Source: Geoglobus acetivorans (GTDB lineage: Archaea > Halobacteriota > Archaeoglobi > Archaeoglobales > Archaeoglobaceae). From it: DNA of 64,000 bases. Where the stretch lies: positions 1,488,001-1,552,000 of the forward strand of contig NZ_CP087714.1 of assembly GCF_039641995.1 (NCBI RefSeq). Direction: 5' to 3'. Position 1 is the stretch's first letter, and every line of letters starts with the position of its first letter. The notes below the pieces were generated by a model, which worked only from the letters and a program-made list of their open reading frames with translations, was not told where the DNA came from and did not search any database. The position numbers and the translations under genes were made by a program. This document shows positions 49,756-59,046 of this stretch, one piece after another.

Positions 49756-50744
49756 ACCCTGTAGACTCTGCCCGCTTTCGAAAGCCTGTTCATTATCGCA
49801 AGTCCCAGCCCTTTTTCCTCAACCCCCTCCACTATGATCACGTCGCAGACTCTGTCAAGCTCCCGGAGAGCATCGAAGAGCCTTTCGGCAAACTCTCTCA
49901 GGGTGCTGCCGAGATTGTATGTGGGAATGTCCTGGAACTCATCTGCCTTCATTGCAGCAATGCCCACTTTTCTTCCATCTCTGGAAAGCCTCTCTGCAAG
50001 CTCACGCATCTCCTCTCTTGCCGTATCTCCGACGAGGACTATCACATCTGCATCGGGAGAATAGTGCCTGTACTTCATGCCCGGACTTCTCGCGACATCG
50101 GATTTTCTTATAACCTTCACTTCGAAAAACTCCTCGAGCATTTCCCGTGTAATTGCTCCGGGTCTCAGGATTTCCAGTGGATATGTGGTCGTGTCCACGA
50201 CAGTGGATTCAAGCCCGATCCGGGTTTTTCCGGCATCGATAATGCAGTCTATCTCATTCCCGAAATCTTCAATTACATGCTCTGCCCGAGTGGGGCTTGG
50301 CTTTCCGCTTTTGTTGGCTGAAGGGGCGGCTATTGGAACGCCGGAAAGCTCTATCAGTTTCAGGGCGACCTTGTGGGCAGGCATTCTGACGGCCACCGTG
50401 TTCAGACCGCCGGTGGTTTCCCTTGGCACAACCTCTTTTTTCTTCATCACCAGTGTAAGGGGCCCCGGGAAAAACTCTTCAACGAGCTTCTCCGCCACCC
50501 TGTTTGGTTCGGCTATTTCGTATATCTGCTCATGCTCATGAACGTGGACGATCAGGGGATTGTCGGATGGCCTGCCCTTTGCAGCGAAGATTTTTCTTAC
50601 GGCCTTCCCTTCAAGTGCATTTGCTCCAAGTCCGTAAACTGTCTCGGTTGGGAAAGCAACCAGACTACCTGCTTTTATCAATTCCGCCGGATAAGATAGT
50701 TCTTCCTCACTGAATTTTTCGGATGATATTCTTATTATCCTCAC
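49752..50744 (-). CDS. sua5: Sua5-type threonylcarbamoyladenylate synthase
   Basis: 330 residues, the length with both the YrdC domain and the Sua5-specific C-terminal domain. FPTETVYGLGANA, SDNPLIVHVH, APSANKSGKPSPT and HYSPDADVIVL (start of the C-terminal domain) are family motifs. It makes threonylcarbamoyl-AMP for the t6A modification of tRNA, together with KEOPS (not here). Starts with GTG 50744. Confidence 0.92.
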   Translation of the reverse strand: MRIIRISSEKFSEEELSYPAELIKAGSLVAFPTETVYGLGANALEGKAVRKIFAAKGRPSDNPLIVHVHEHEQIYEIAEPNRVAEKLVEEFFPGPLTLVMKKKEVVPRETTGGLNTVAVRMPAHKVALKLIELSGVPIAAPSANKSGKPSPTRAEHVIEDFGNEIDCIIDAGKTRIGLESTVVDTTTYPLEILRPGAITREMLEEFFEVKVIRKSDVARSPGMKYRHYSPDADVIVLVGDTAREEMRELAERLSRDGRKVGIAAMKADEFQDIPTYNLGSTLREFAERLFDALRELDRVCDVIIVEGVEEKGLGLAIMNRLSKAGRVYRV

Positions 50745-50823
50745 TCTGAATACTTGCCACGGCTCTGGTTAAAAATATTGGCGGGCGATACATCAGGTCA
50801 ATCCGCATTTGTTCTTCCAGTTA

Positions 50824-51213
50824 CTATCTTGCCAGAAAGTGGTCAAGCTGAATAACCTCTGCCTCAACCGGACTTAAAATGTCTTTTCTGAACACCTGGA
50901 TTATTCTTCCAACCCCCCTTGGCCTTATTTTAAGCCTGACGGCGGTCATCTCACATTCCTCGAAGTAGTCATTTCTTGAGTAATACATCGTGTGGGTGGT
51001 AAGCTCCTTTCTCTCCACCTCTGCTATTATTCCCGTAACTCCTCTCGACAGATCAACGTTCTTGGCGGTGGTTATGAAAACACATTCGCCAATTCCTGCA
51101 TTCAGGGCACTTGATATGTTGACGACGTTTCTCAGCTCCAGAGTTCTCAGATTCCCCTTCAACACTTCCTCGATGGTGTACCGGGAAATGCCGGAGATAA
51201 CGTAGCACCTCAT
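50824..51213 (-). CDS. DUF473 family protein
   Basis: 129 residues, all alpha/beta, with the DUF473 pattern ISSALNAGIGECVFITT and GVTGIIAEV. An archaea-specific family of unknown function. It overlaps or abuts the PAC2 gene; GGGTGA precedes ATG 51213, and GTG 51222 and ATG 51219 are alternatives. Cotranscribed with PAC2. Confidence 0.75.
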   Translation of the reverse strand: MRCYVISGISRYTIEEVLKGNLRTLELRNVVNISSALNAGIGECVFITTAKNVDLSRGVTGIIAEVERKELTTHTMYYSRNDYFEECEMTAVRLKIRPRGVGRIIQVFRKDILSPVEAEVIQLDHFLAR

Positions 51214-51218
51214 TTCCA

Positions 51219-51935
51219 TCACCCGTACATTGGATGATAATCTTCTTTTACCTCCTGCATCTGTGTCTGCTCTGCGAGCTTCTGCATCTGTGCCTCAATA
51301 AACTCCGCCTCCTTTATCAGTTTCTCCGTGCTTATGTCCCATCCATAAATCCTGTTGAGGGTCAGGATGACCTCCGCTGCAGCCCTCGGATCAGGATTGA
51401 ATCCTGCCGTCTCGCCGAGGAGGGCAAATGCCGGGAACTTTCTCGCCACGCATTCGTTCATCAAACTTCCAGCTATGCCGCTTATCGTTCCCGTTCTGAA
51501 TATCTCCACATGCTCCTTTATCTCGTTCAGAACTTCCTCGGATGTGGCTGCGCCGTATACCCTCTTTTTGCCCTCAAATGTGGTTAATCCAGCGAGTGAC
51601 ACCAGTCTTTTTGCGCTGATTGATTCTGCCCACTCAAGAATTACTGAACTGAGGTCGTATGCTATTCCCGGATGAACCGGGACATCGGAGTGTATCAGGA
51701 TAAAGTTGAGTTCCGGGCACCTGTATATCCTCACGGGAGGCTGGACGACTCCCTCGAAAAGTGTGGCTATTGGGGGAAGCAGCTTTGACTCGATAACTCC
51801 AATCTGTTCAAGTTTAAGTTCCAGTATGAGGTGTCCACTTGCAATTGTTCCGACGAGACCTATTCCGGGAAAGCTTGTAATCAGAATGGGGTTTTCCATT
51901 TCTGTGCTCTCAGAAAAGACTCTCGTATCTCCCAT
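51219..51935 (-). CDS. PAC2 family protein (proteasome-assembly-chaperone-like)
   Basis: 238 residues. FPGIGLVGTIASGHLI and KRVYGAATSEEV are PAC2 motifs, and the GETAGFNPDPRAAAEVI segment is conserved in archaeal members. Possibly a proteasome assembly factor; its role in archaea is not settled. First gene of a two-gene operon with DUF473. Confidence 0.85.
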   Translation of the reverse strand: MGDTRVFSESTEMENPILITSFPGIGLVGTIASGHLILELKLEQIGVIESKLLPPIATLFEGVVQPPVRIYRCPELNFILIHSDVPVHPGIAYDLSSVILEWAESISAKRLVSLAGLTTFEGKKRVYGAATSEEVLNEIKEHVEIFRTGTISGIAGSLMNECVARKFPAFALLGETAGFNPDPRAAAEVILTLNRIYGWDISTEKLIKEAEFIEAQMQKLAEQTQMQEVKEDYHPMYG

Positions 51936-51985
51936 GAATACAGTTGGGCGGAAAAATATATTACTCTTACTGATTACTTCATTTC

Positions 51986-52294
51986 ATGCGAGAGTATCGA
52001 TTCAAAAGGGGTTTCAAGCCCACAGCAGAAAGGCTGGAGGAGATGATAATCAAGTATTTTGGCAGCTTCGAAAAAGACGGTGATGTTTATGTTGTCAGAT
52101 ACAAGGCTCTCGAGGAGCTTAGACTATGGCTCGAAGGGAAGGTCCTGAAGGCTGAAACCAGAACGAACCCGAATGTGGATGACGAAACCGCACTTGAGAC
52201 TCTCAGAACCTACAACAGGTTCCTTGATGAGCTTACCGGATACACAGCAAAAGAAAGAAAGAAACACATGATGAAGGATGTGGAGGGAAGTTAG
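51986..52294 (+). CDS. DUF5611 family protein
   Basis: 102 residues starting MREYRFKRGFKPTAERLEE, an archaeal small alpha-beta protein family of unknown function, with a basic C-terminus (KERKKHMMKD). Divergent from PAC2 and convergent with the YIP1 gene, overlapping its stop by 4 bp. Confidence 0.7.
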   Translation: MREYRFKRGFKPTAERLEEMIIKYFGSFEKDGDVYVVRYKALEELRLWLEGKVLKAETRTNPNVDDETALETLRTYNRFLDELTGYTAKERKKHMMKDVEGS

Positions 52295-52935
52295 ACCGGC
52301 ATGCTTCCGAGCTGTGTGAGGTTCTGGAGGTTCATGATCGAATATATCGTGTATCCCAGGTAAAGGATTGCTGGTATTGAGGCAGATATAATTGCTTTTT
52401 TGAGTTCTATTTTTCTAATCTTTGCGACTCCGTTGCTCCATATCGCTATACTCCATACGAGTGTTGCCAGGTTGATGAATAATCCGCTGTAAACCAGGTT
52501 TTTGTTTGTAATCGCTATCAGAAATTCCTGCAGAGTTTCTGGAGATGCTGACTGCAGGAAGTAATACTGTATTGCGAACTGAATTACTGATGCGATTGCC
52601 AGCGGGTAAAAACCGTAGGCTGTAACTCCCATGGTTTTGCCGAATTCTCCCTCTCCTCCAAAGAGACTGGAGATCGCGTGAATTATCCCGGCGATTACGA
52701 CAAGCAGTACGAAAAGCACTATGAATGCAGAGATAAATCCGATCACCGGAGCAATCGCCAGCATGTTCTGCATCAACTCTGATCCGCTGAAAAGCGGTTT
52801 CATGTATGATGAGATGAGATACTGGCTGATTGCACCGATTGTGGAAATAATGATGATCGGTGGGAGTGCAGCCCTGATCTTTGGCACACTCTCTTCTTCG
52901 AAAAACCTTCCGGGATTTGTTAGAGCTTTTATCAT
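52291..52935 (-). CDS. YIP1 family membrane protein
   Basis: 214 residues with five membrane helices (IRAALPPIIIISTIGA, GFISAFIVLFVLLVVIAGI, AYGFYPLAIASVIQFAI, YSGLFINLATLVWSIAI, AIISASIPAILYLGY). FGGEGEFGKTMGVTAYGFYP is the conserved YIP1 loop. Function unclear. Start ATG 52935; the open frame continuing to 53040 lacks a signal-like or family-like sequence. Confidence 0.75.
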   Translation of the reverse strand: MIKALTNPGRFFEEESVPKIRAALPPIIIISTIGAISQYLISSYMKPLFSGSELMQNMLAIAPVIGFISAFIVLFVLLVVIAGIIHAISSLFGGEGEFGKTMGVTAYGFYPLAIASVIQFAIQYYFLQSASPETLQEFLIAITNKNLVYSGLFINLATLVWSIAIWSNGVAKIRKIELKKAIISASIPAILYLGYTIYSIMNLQNLTQLGSMPV

Positions 52936-53118
52936 AATACGAACAAAACATTGCGAAATATAAAATTTGTGTTTTTGTGGGCCCTGGAGCCACGGAGCAT
53001 CATGCTTCTCAGCCCCGTCGGGTTCCGGGCCCTGCTGCATTTATGCACCACCCCTTAATAAAGCATTTGTTCCTAACAACGGAAAAGTTTATTAGATTTT
53101 GATGATAATAATGATTCG

Positions 53119-54663
53119 GTGAGGTTGAAACTCTCTTTTCGAAAAAAGGAAAAGGAAGAACCTGCCAGACCCGAAGCTGAGGTAAAGCTGGAAGAAGTCA
53201 AATCAGAAGAAGAGCCGGAATACGTTCTTGTAGAGGAATATTGGATAGAAGAACCGTTCTCCAAGATTCAAATAAGGTTTAATAAAGAGACCCAGGAACA
53301 TGTGTATTATGTGGTTGTTCCTAAGCTTGATAATCACCTGTTCTCCGTGTATTATGTTCTGAAAAATACCGTTGTGGAATATCTTGAAAGCGATGTGGAG
53401 CAGGTGGATGACAGAGTAAAGCATCTTGAAGAAATGTCGAGAAAGCTGCTGAAAGAGCTTGGAATAGACCTTGAGGAGGAGGACTTTCAGAAGATATTTT
53501 ACCACCTCAAGTCCGACTTCATTGAATACGGCCCCATCACCCCCCTCATGAATGACCGCTTGATAGAGGACATCTCCTGCAACGGCTACAACAAACCCCT
53601 CTACATCTACCACCGCAACTACCAGAACATCAGAACAAACATCACCTTCAGTGAAGATGAGCTGGACATGTTCGTCATAAAGCTTGCCCAGATGTCGGGC
53701 AAGCACATAAGCATAGCCGAACCCCTGCTCGACGCATCCCTTCCAGACGGATCCAGAATCCAGATGACCTTGGCTAAAGAGGTAACAGACCACGGCTCCA
53801 CATTCACCATAAGAAAGTTCAGAGATGAACCTGTAACCCCTGTCGACCTCATCGCCTGGGGAACCTTCAGCATAGAGCAGATGGCCTACCTCTGGCTCTG
53901 CATAGAGAACAAGAGGTCCCTCATCTTCGCAGGAGGAACCGCAAGCGGAAAAACCACATCCATGAACGCCGTCTCAATCTTCATCCCGAGAAGCTCAAAG
54001 ATAGTAACCATTGAGGACACAAGAGAGATAATGCTCCCCCACGAGAACTGGATTCCCGCAGTCACAAGGGAAACGGGAAAGGTCGTGGACATGTATGATC
54101 TGCTCAGAGCAGCCTTGAGACAGAGACCCGAATACATAATAGTCGGAGAAGTCAGGGGAAAGGAGGCATTAACCCTCTTCCAGGCAATGTCCACGGGCCA
54201 CACCACCTACTCAACACTCCATGCTGACTCCGTCAATGGCGTCATCCACAGGCTTGAAAACCCGCCCATAAACGTCCCCAGAGCCATGATCGAAGCTTTG
54301 GACATAGTCAGCATCCAGGCCCAGGTCTTCATGGGCAAGAAGAGGGTGAGAAGAAACCTGGAGATAGCAGAGATCATAGGCGTTGACCCCCACACAAAGA
54401 TCATGAGAACCACAACAGTCTTCACCTGGGACTCAAGCAAGGACGAGCACGTAATGGTCGGCAGCTCAAAAGCCCTCGAAGAACTCAGAATCATGAGGAA
54501 CTGGTCGAGAAAGGAACTCGAACAGGAGCTGAAGAGAAGGGAAGCAGTCCTCAAATACATGCTCGACAAAAACATAAGAGACTTTAAGGAAGTTGCCGGA
54601 ATAATCCAGACCTATCAGATAGATCCGGATAAGGTGGTGAGCGAATTTGGTATTCAGATCTGA
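53119..54663 (+). CDS. GspE/TadA-type ATPase for pilus or secretion
   Basis: 514 residues. The N-terminal ~100 residues are charged, then GPITPLMNDRLIEDISCNG precedes the ATPase core: Walker A GGTASGKTT near residue 278, Asp box TIEDTREI, Walker B-type VGEVRG, His box TGHTTYSTLHAD. A type II/IV secretion ATPase that powers pilus or archaellum-like assembly. GTG 53119 follows a TATA-like region (near 53087), so it is likely leaderless. Residues about 130-485 use almost only C-ending codons, unlike both ends of the gene. Confidence 0.9.
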   Translation: MRLKLSFRKKEKEEPARPEAEVKLEEVKSEEEPEYVLVEEYWIEEPFSKIQIRFNKETQEHVYYVVVPKLDNHLFSVYYVLKNTVVEYLESDVEQVDDRVKHLEEMSRKLLKELGIDLEEEDFQKIFYHLKSDFIEYGPITPLMNDRLIEDISCNGYNKPLYIYHRNYQNIRTNITFSEDELDMFVIKLAQMSGKHISIAEPLLDASLPDGSRIQMTLAKEVTDHGSTFTIRKFRDEPVTPVDLIAWGTFSIEQMAYLWLCIENKRSLIFAGGTASGKTTSMNAVSIFIPRSSKIVTIEDTREIMLPHENWIPAVTRETGKVVDMYDLLRAALRQRPEYIIVGEVRGKEALTLFQAMSTGHTTYSTLHADSVNGVIHRLENPPINVPRAMIEALDIVSIQAQVFMGKKRVRRNLEIAEIIGVDPHTKIMRTTTVFTWDSSKDEHVMVGSSKALEELRIMRNWSRKELEQELKRREAVLKYMLDKNIRDFKEVAGIIQTYQIDPDKVVSEFGIQI

Positions 54664-56554
54664 GAATAGCTTTACCAAACTTGCGGACAGGTTCTTTGGA
54701 GACAGGGCGAGAAGAAGGCTTAGTGATTACTATGAGCTGGGGCAGAAGCTTCAGCAGGCAATGATAAACATTCCACCGGATGTGTATGTTGCGACTCAAA
54801 TGCTGTTCTCGATTGCTCTGGCAGCATTTGGCCTGATCCTCGGTGCAATCGTTGCGATAATTGTTTACCTCTTCGTTGAAATCCCGACCTTTGACATCTA
54901 TTTTCCGGAACCTTTCCTGTCCTTCTGGCTGGCATACAGAAAGGTCTTCATAAGCCTGTTCCTCGCAGTGTTCCTCGGAGTTCTGTTCTTCATGATCGGC
55001 CAGTTCATATTTGCCATCTATCCGGGATATGTTGCCAGCGACAGGAAGAGCAAGATCGACAGACTCATGCCCAATGCTGTGATGTTCATGTACTCCCTAA
55101 GCTCGGGTGGCATGCCGCTCATTCAGATATTCAAATCTATCGCCAGCTACGAGGATGTTTACAGTGAGCTTGCGAAGGAGTTCTCGAGGATTATTCTGGA
55201 AATCGAAGAGCTTGGTCATGACCTTGTAACAACTCTGACAAAGGCGGTTGAGCTGACACCATCAAAAAATCTTGCAGACCTTCTTCAGGGTTTGATCACC
55301 ATCATTGAGAGCGGAGGGGATTTTACCAGCTATTTCAGAGAGAGGTCTGACTACTATCTTGAAATGGCGAGACAGGATCAGAAAAGCTTTCTCGAATTCC
55401 TCAGCCTGATGGGTGAGAGCTACATAACTGCGTTTGTAGCGGGGCCGCTCTTCCTTATCATCATCCAGACGGTGATGGCCGTCATGGGTGAAAGCGATGT
55501 TACGCTCCTCTATGCTGTTGTGTACATGATTATACCGGTTGGTGCGTTTTTCTTTGCTTTCATAATAAAACTCCTCACACCTGTGGAGTCTGGAAAGGCT
55601 CCGGTGATTCAGGAGAAGCATGTTCTCAGGAGAGAGATTGATGAGGATGTGATGAAGAAGTGGAACAGCTGGAAAATGAGGAAGAGGCTCAATCCGAAAG
55701 AGCTGTTTATTGAAAACCCTCCGGCTGTGTTTTTGATCTCTATCCCTCTTGCAGTGGCGTTCGCCCTGTTCGGGATAATGCAGTACACCTTCTCTCCAAC
55801 CATCGACTGGTTCTTTCTGGTTGATGACAACATCTTCATCTCGATTGTAATTGCTCTGCTCCCCTATGCTGTGGTTTATCAGATCAACAAAAGGAGAACC
55901 GGGATGGTTCTGAAATTCACGCCCGTTTTTCTGAACAGGATAGCTTCAATGAATGAAAGTGGTATGAATATCACGAGGGCAATAAGGACACTTGCGAAAA
56001 CGGACACCACACCGTTGAGGAAGGAGATAGAGAAGATAAACAGAGATCTGGAGTGGAACATCAGCCTCGTTGATGCCCTGATCAGGTTTGCGAACAGACT
56101 CAGAACATTTGAACTCACGAGAACGACCATTTTGCTTGTTGAATCTCTGAGGAGCACACCCAACGTCACCGAGATCCTCAGAATTTCGGCAAAGGATGCG
56201 AGCAATGCAGAGCTTCTCAGGAGAGAGAGGATAAAGAACATGTCGATGTACGTTATGATCATCTACATCAGTTTCTTCGTTTTCATTGGAATAGTGTACA
56301 TAATCTCCACTACCTTCCTGTCCGTCCTTGCCGAAAGCACTTCAAAGGTGGCTGCGGCGGGAGGAGGATTCATGTCAATGGGGAGCATTGATGAGGAGTT
56401 TTACAAGGGAATCTTTATGCATGCCGCAGTCTTTCAGGGCTTATTCGCCGGACTGGTTGCAGGAGTGATGGGTGAGGGTGATTTCTCCTCGGGCGTCAAG
56501 CACTCACTGATCATGCTGATCTTTGCCTATGTGCTTTTCACCGTCTTCATTTAA
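54647..56554 (+). CDS. TadC/GspF-type membrane assembly protein (double domain)
   Basis: 635 residues with two T2SSF-type repeats: helices near residues 45-75 and 90-120, the cytoplasmic helical region with MYSLSSGGMPLIQIFKSIA, membrane segments, then a second half repeating MNESGMNITRAIRTLAK. Such proteins form the membrane platform with the GspE ATPase. TTG 54647 overlaps the ATPase stop by 17 nt, with GGTGAG upstream. Its 3' end overlaps the EamA gene by 51 bp in opposite orientation. Prepilin genes are not here; see 28.0-33.7 kb. Confidence 0.87.
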   Translation: MVFRSENSFTKLADRFFGDRARRRLSDYYELGQKLQQAMINIPPDVYVATQMLFSIALAAFGLILGAIVAIIVYLFVEIPTFDIYFPEPFLSFWLAYRKVFISLFLAVFLGVLFFMIGQFIFAIYPGYVASDRKSKIDRLMPNAVMFMYSLSSGGMPLIQIFKSIASYEDVYSELAKEFSRIILEIEELGHDLVTTLTKAVELTPSKNLADLLQGLITIIESGGDFTSYFRERSDYYLEMARQDQKSFLEFLSLMGESYITAFVAGPLFLIIIQTVMAVMGESDVTLLYAVVYMIIPVGAFFFAFIIKLLTPVESGKAPVIQEKHVLRREIDEDVMKKWNSWKMRKRLNPKELFIENPPAVFLISIPLAVAFALFGIMQYTFSPTIDWFFLVDDNIFISIVIALLPYAVVYQINKRRTGMVLKFTPVFLNRIASMNESGMNITRAIRTLAKTDTTPLRKEIEKINRDLEWNISLVDALIRFANRLRTFELTRTTILLVESLRSTPNVTEILRISAKDASNAELLRRERIKNMSMYVMIIYISFFVFIGIVYIISTTFLSVLAESTSKVAAAGGGFMSMGSIDEEFYKGIFMHAAVFQGLFAGLVAGVMGEGDFSSGVKHSLIMLIFAYVLFTVFI

Positions 56555-57331
56555 TGCGATTATGACTGCGATCATGATCAGAACGGCCCCGATGAGCTGA
56601 ACCCCTTCAAGCATCTCTCCGAAAATCATGAAGCCGATGAACCCCGCGACAACCGGCTCAATGAGGGCAATTAATGGGCCTTTATCAACTCTGGTTCTGC
56701 TCATGCCGTAGGTGAGCAGGAGGAACGGGATTGCTGTGGAAATCAGGCCGAGACCGATAACAAGTGATGGATCTGCCGGCGTTATTCTGACAAACGGTAT
56801 GGCCAGGAGTGTGGGGATGAGCAGGTTTGAGAATGTTATCTGCAGCGAGGAGTACAGCTTTCCGAACCTGTTCAGAAGTATGAACAGCACGGCATAGCTT
56901 ATTCCTGAAAGCATCCCCGCAATGATGCCTGTGTTAATTTCGTTTTCCGGGCTTAAGAGGAGGTAGAGACCGAATATTCCGAGAATAAGAGTAAACAGGC
57001 TTTTTTTGGAGAATTCTCCGGTGAATATCGTGTATGCTGTTACATAGACCGGCGCCATATACAGCAGCAATGCGGCGGTTGCGGCGCTTAGCTGTGATAT
57101 TGCGGTGATGTAGAAGAAAACAACGCCAAAATTGAAAAGACCCAGAATCAGCAGTCTGAGGCTGAAAGCAGGTTTTTCCCTCTTAACGAGCATGAATAGT
57201 GAGGTGAAGAGGAACGCAATACCCGTCCTGTAAAACGTCATTGTGAGCGGGTGAAGGTTGAGTGATTTGATGAAATATGGCAGAGTCCCCATGAGGATTG
57301 CAGACACCAGCACCGCAAGCTCTCCTCTCAT
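56504..57331 (-). CDS. EamA/DMT family membrane transporter
   Basis: 275 residues with ten hydrophobic segments in two EamA units (HPLTMTFYRTGIAFLF; VAGFIGFMIFGEMLEGVQLIG). Substrate unknown. It is convergent with the TadC gene with a 51-bp overlap of coding sequence, so the two transcripts would be antisense there. Confidence 0.82.
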   Translation of the reverse strand: MRGELAVLVSAILMGTLPYFIKSLNLHPLTMTFYRTGIAFLFTSLFMLVKREKPAFSLRLLILGLFNFGVVFFYITAISQLSAATAALLLYMAPVYVTAYTIFTGEFSKKSLFTLILGIFGLYLLLSPENEINTGIIAGMLSGISYAVLFILLNRFGKLYSSLQITFSNLLIPTLLAIPFVRITPADPSLVIGLGLISTAIPFLLLTYGMSRTRVDKGPLIALIEPVVAGFIGFMIFGEMLEGVQLIGAVLIMIAVIIALNEDGEKHIGKDQHDQ

Positions 57332-57529
57332 TCTTCAGCCGAATACTCTATTTGCATATAACCTTTTTTCTGCCGAACCGTTTATGTGCCAGTTTGAGCC
57401 ACACTGATAGACGATAAATAAATTCTCCGCCTTTTGCGGGAAGGGGACCAGTTTAACACTCTTTACTGCCCTGATGCGGAGACTGATGCCAACCGTTTCA
57501 TTTATCTTCACTCAATACGAGATGTCTGC

Positions 57530-59032
57530 ATGGACATTCTGGTCGAACTTCTATCGCTGTTGCTGATTGCAATACTCATTGCCACTGCCGTAAAGTATAT
57601 CCGTGTACCTTACACCATAGCCCTCGTCCTTGTGGGCATTGCGGTAGGGCTCTCGGGTCTTTTTCCGCCAATTCAGCTCACCGAAGAGCTTGTTTTTACT
57701 CTCATCCTTCCACCTCTGCTGTTTGAAGGGGCACTCGCGATGGACATTGGAGAGCTGAGGAGAAACCTTAAGCCCATCCTTTCGCTCGCAACCCTCGGAC
57801 TTGTCATCTCGATACTGGTCACTGGATACATTACGAGTCTTGCAGGACTTCCTCTGCTTTTGGCTCTGATATTTGCGGCGATGGCGTCTCCAACAGACCC
57901 AGTTTCAGTCCTTGCCACGTTCAAGAAGCTCGGAGCACCCAGAAAGCTGACGACAATAATGGAAGGAGAGAGCATAATAAACGACGGCACGGCTGTGGTC
58001 ATTTATTCGATACTGTTCGGTATGCTGGAGGGCACATCGACACTATCTCAGGGTGTGATTGAGTTTTTCTTCGTGTGCGTGGGCGGTGCGATCGTTGGGT
58101 TTCTGCTGGGACACTCTGCCCACAGGCTTTTGAGGCACATCGACGATGCCCTGATAGAGGTTACACTCACGGTAATCCTTGCCTTTGGTACGTTCCTGGT
58201 GGCCGAAAGTCTCGGAGTTTCCGGAGTTATAGCGGTTGTTTCTGCTGGCCTTATTGTAGGAAATTATGGCACTGAGTTTTCAATGTCTCCGACAACGAGA
58301 ATAACACTGGTCAACTTCTGGAGCGCAATAGTGTTCATAGTCAATTCCCTTGTCTTCATACTCATAGGCCTCGACACTCCAGTTTACAGGCTTGCAGACA
58401 ACCTCTGGCTGGTTGGACTTGCCATATTGGCCGTTCTTGCCGGGAGAGCTTTTGTCGTCTATCCAACTTTGACGGCATTCCGGATGAACCTCTCTTGGCA
58501 GAACATAGTGTTCTGGGGTGGACTGCACGGCACAATACCTGTGGCGCTTGCGCTGAGCTACGAGGGCCCGATGAGAGAGGAGCTAGTCTCAATGGTCTTT
58601 GGAGTGGTTATCTTTTCACTGGTCGTTCAGGGGTTGAGTCTTGACATCTATGCGAGGAGAGTTTTCAGGAGGGATGTGCGCAAGGCTGAATACGAGGTGC
58701 TGAGGGCAAGGCTGTACGGCATCAGAAAGGCGATGGAAGAGGTATCCAGGATGGCGAGCAGAGGTGAGATAGACCACGAGGTCGCTGCTCAGATTATCGA
58801 AAGACTTGGTAAAATGGCAGAAGGCGTGAAAGCAAAACTTTCCGAGGTTCTGGGCAGAGAGGAGATACGGGACGAAGAATACAGAAAAGTCTGGAGAGAG
58901 GTACTTGAAATAAGGAGAAGTGCCGTCAGCGAACTAATCAGAAAGGGTATAGTCGGTGAGGACGCTGGTGGGAGGGTGATACGGGAGATTGATGAGGAAC
59001 TGATCAGGCTTGAAGGCGGAGAAAGCGAATAG
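57530..59032 (+). CDS. CPA1-type Na+/H+ antiporter
   Basis: 500 residues with about twelve membrane helices and a C-terminal cytoplasmic helical tail. PTDPVSVL (Asp on helix with SPTDPVS, the ion-binding Asp-Pro motif of NhaP) and EGESIINDGTAVVIYS are characteristic, as is FWGGLHGTIPVALALS. Probably exchanges Na+ for H+. ATG 57530 was chosen because the protein begins here with a membrane helix; the frame stays open upstream to 57434 without resembling the family. A TATA-like GATAAATAAA at 57412-57421. Confidence 0.87.
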   Translation: MDILVELLSLLLIAILIATAVKYIRVPYTIALVLVGIAVGLSGLFPPIQLTEELVFTLILPPLLFEGALAMDIGELRRNLKPILSLATLGLVISILVTGYITSLAGLPLLLALIFAAMASPTDPVSVLATFKKLGAPRKLTTIMEGESIINDGTAVVIYSILFGMLEGTSTLSQGVIEFFFVCVGGAIVGFLLGHSAHRLLRHIDDALIEVTLTVILAFGTFLVAESLGVSGVIAVVSAGLIVGNYGTEFSMSPTTRITLVNFWSAIVFIVNSLVFILIGLDTPVYRLADNLWLVGLAILAVLAGRAFVVYPTLTAFRMNLSWQNIVFWGGLHGTIPVALALSYEGPMREELVSMVFGVVIFSLVVQGLSLDIYARRVFRRDVRKAEYEVLRARLYGIRKAMEEVSRMASRGEIDHEVAAQIIERLGKMAEGVKAKLSEVLGREEIRDEEYRKVWREVLEIRRSAVSELIRKGIVGEDAGGRVIREIDEELIRLEGGESE

Positions 59033-59046
59033 CTGCTAAAAACAGG

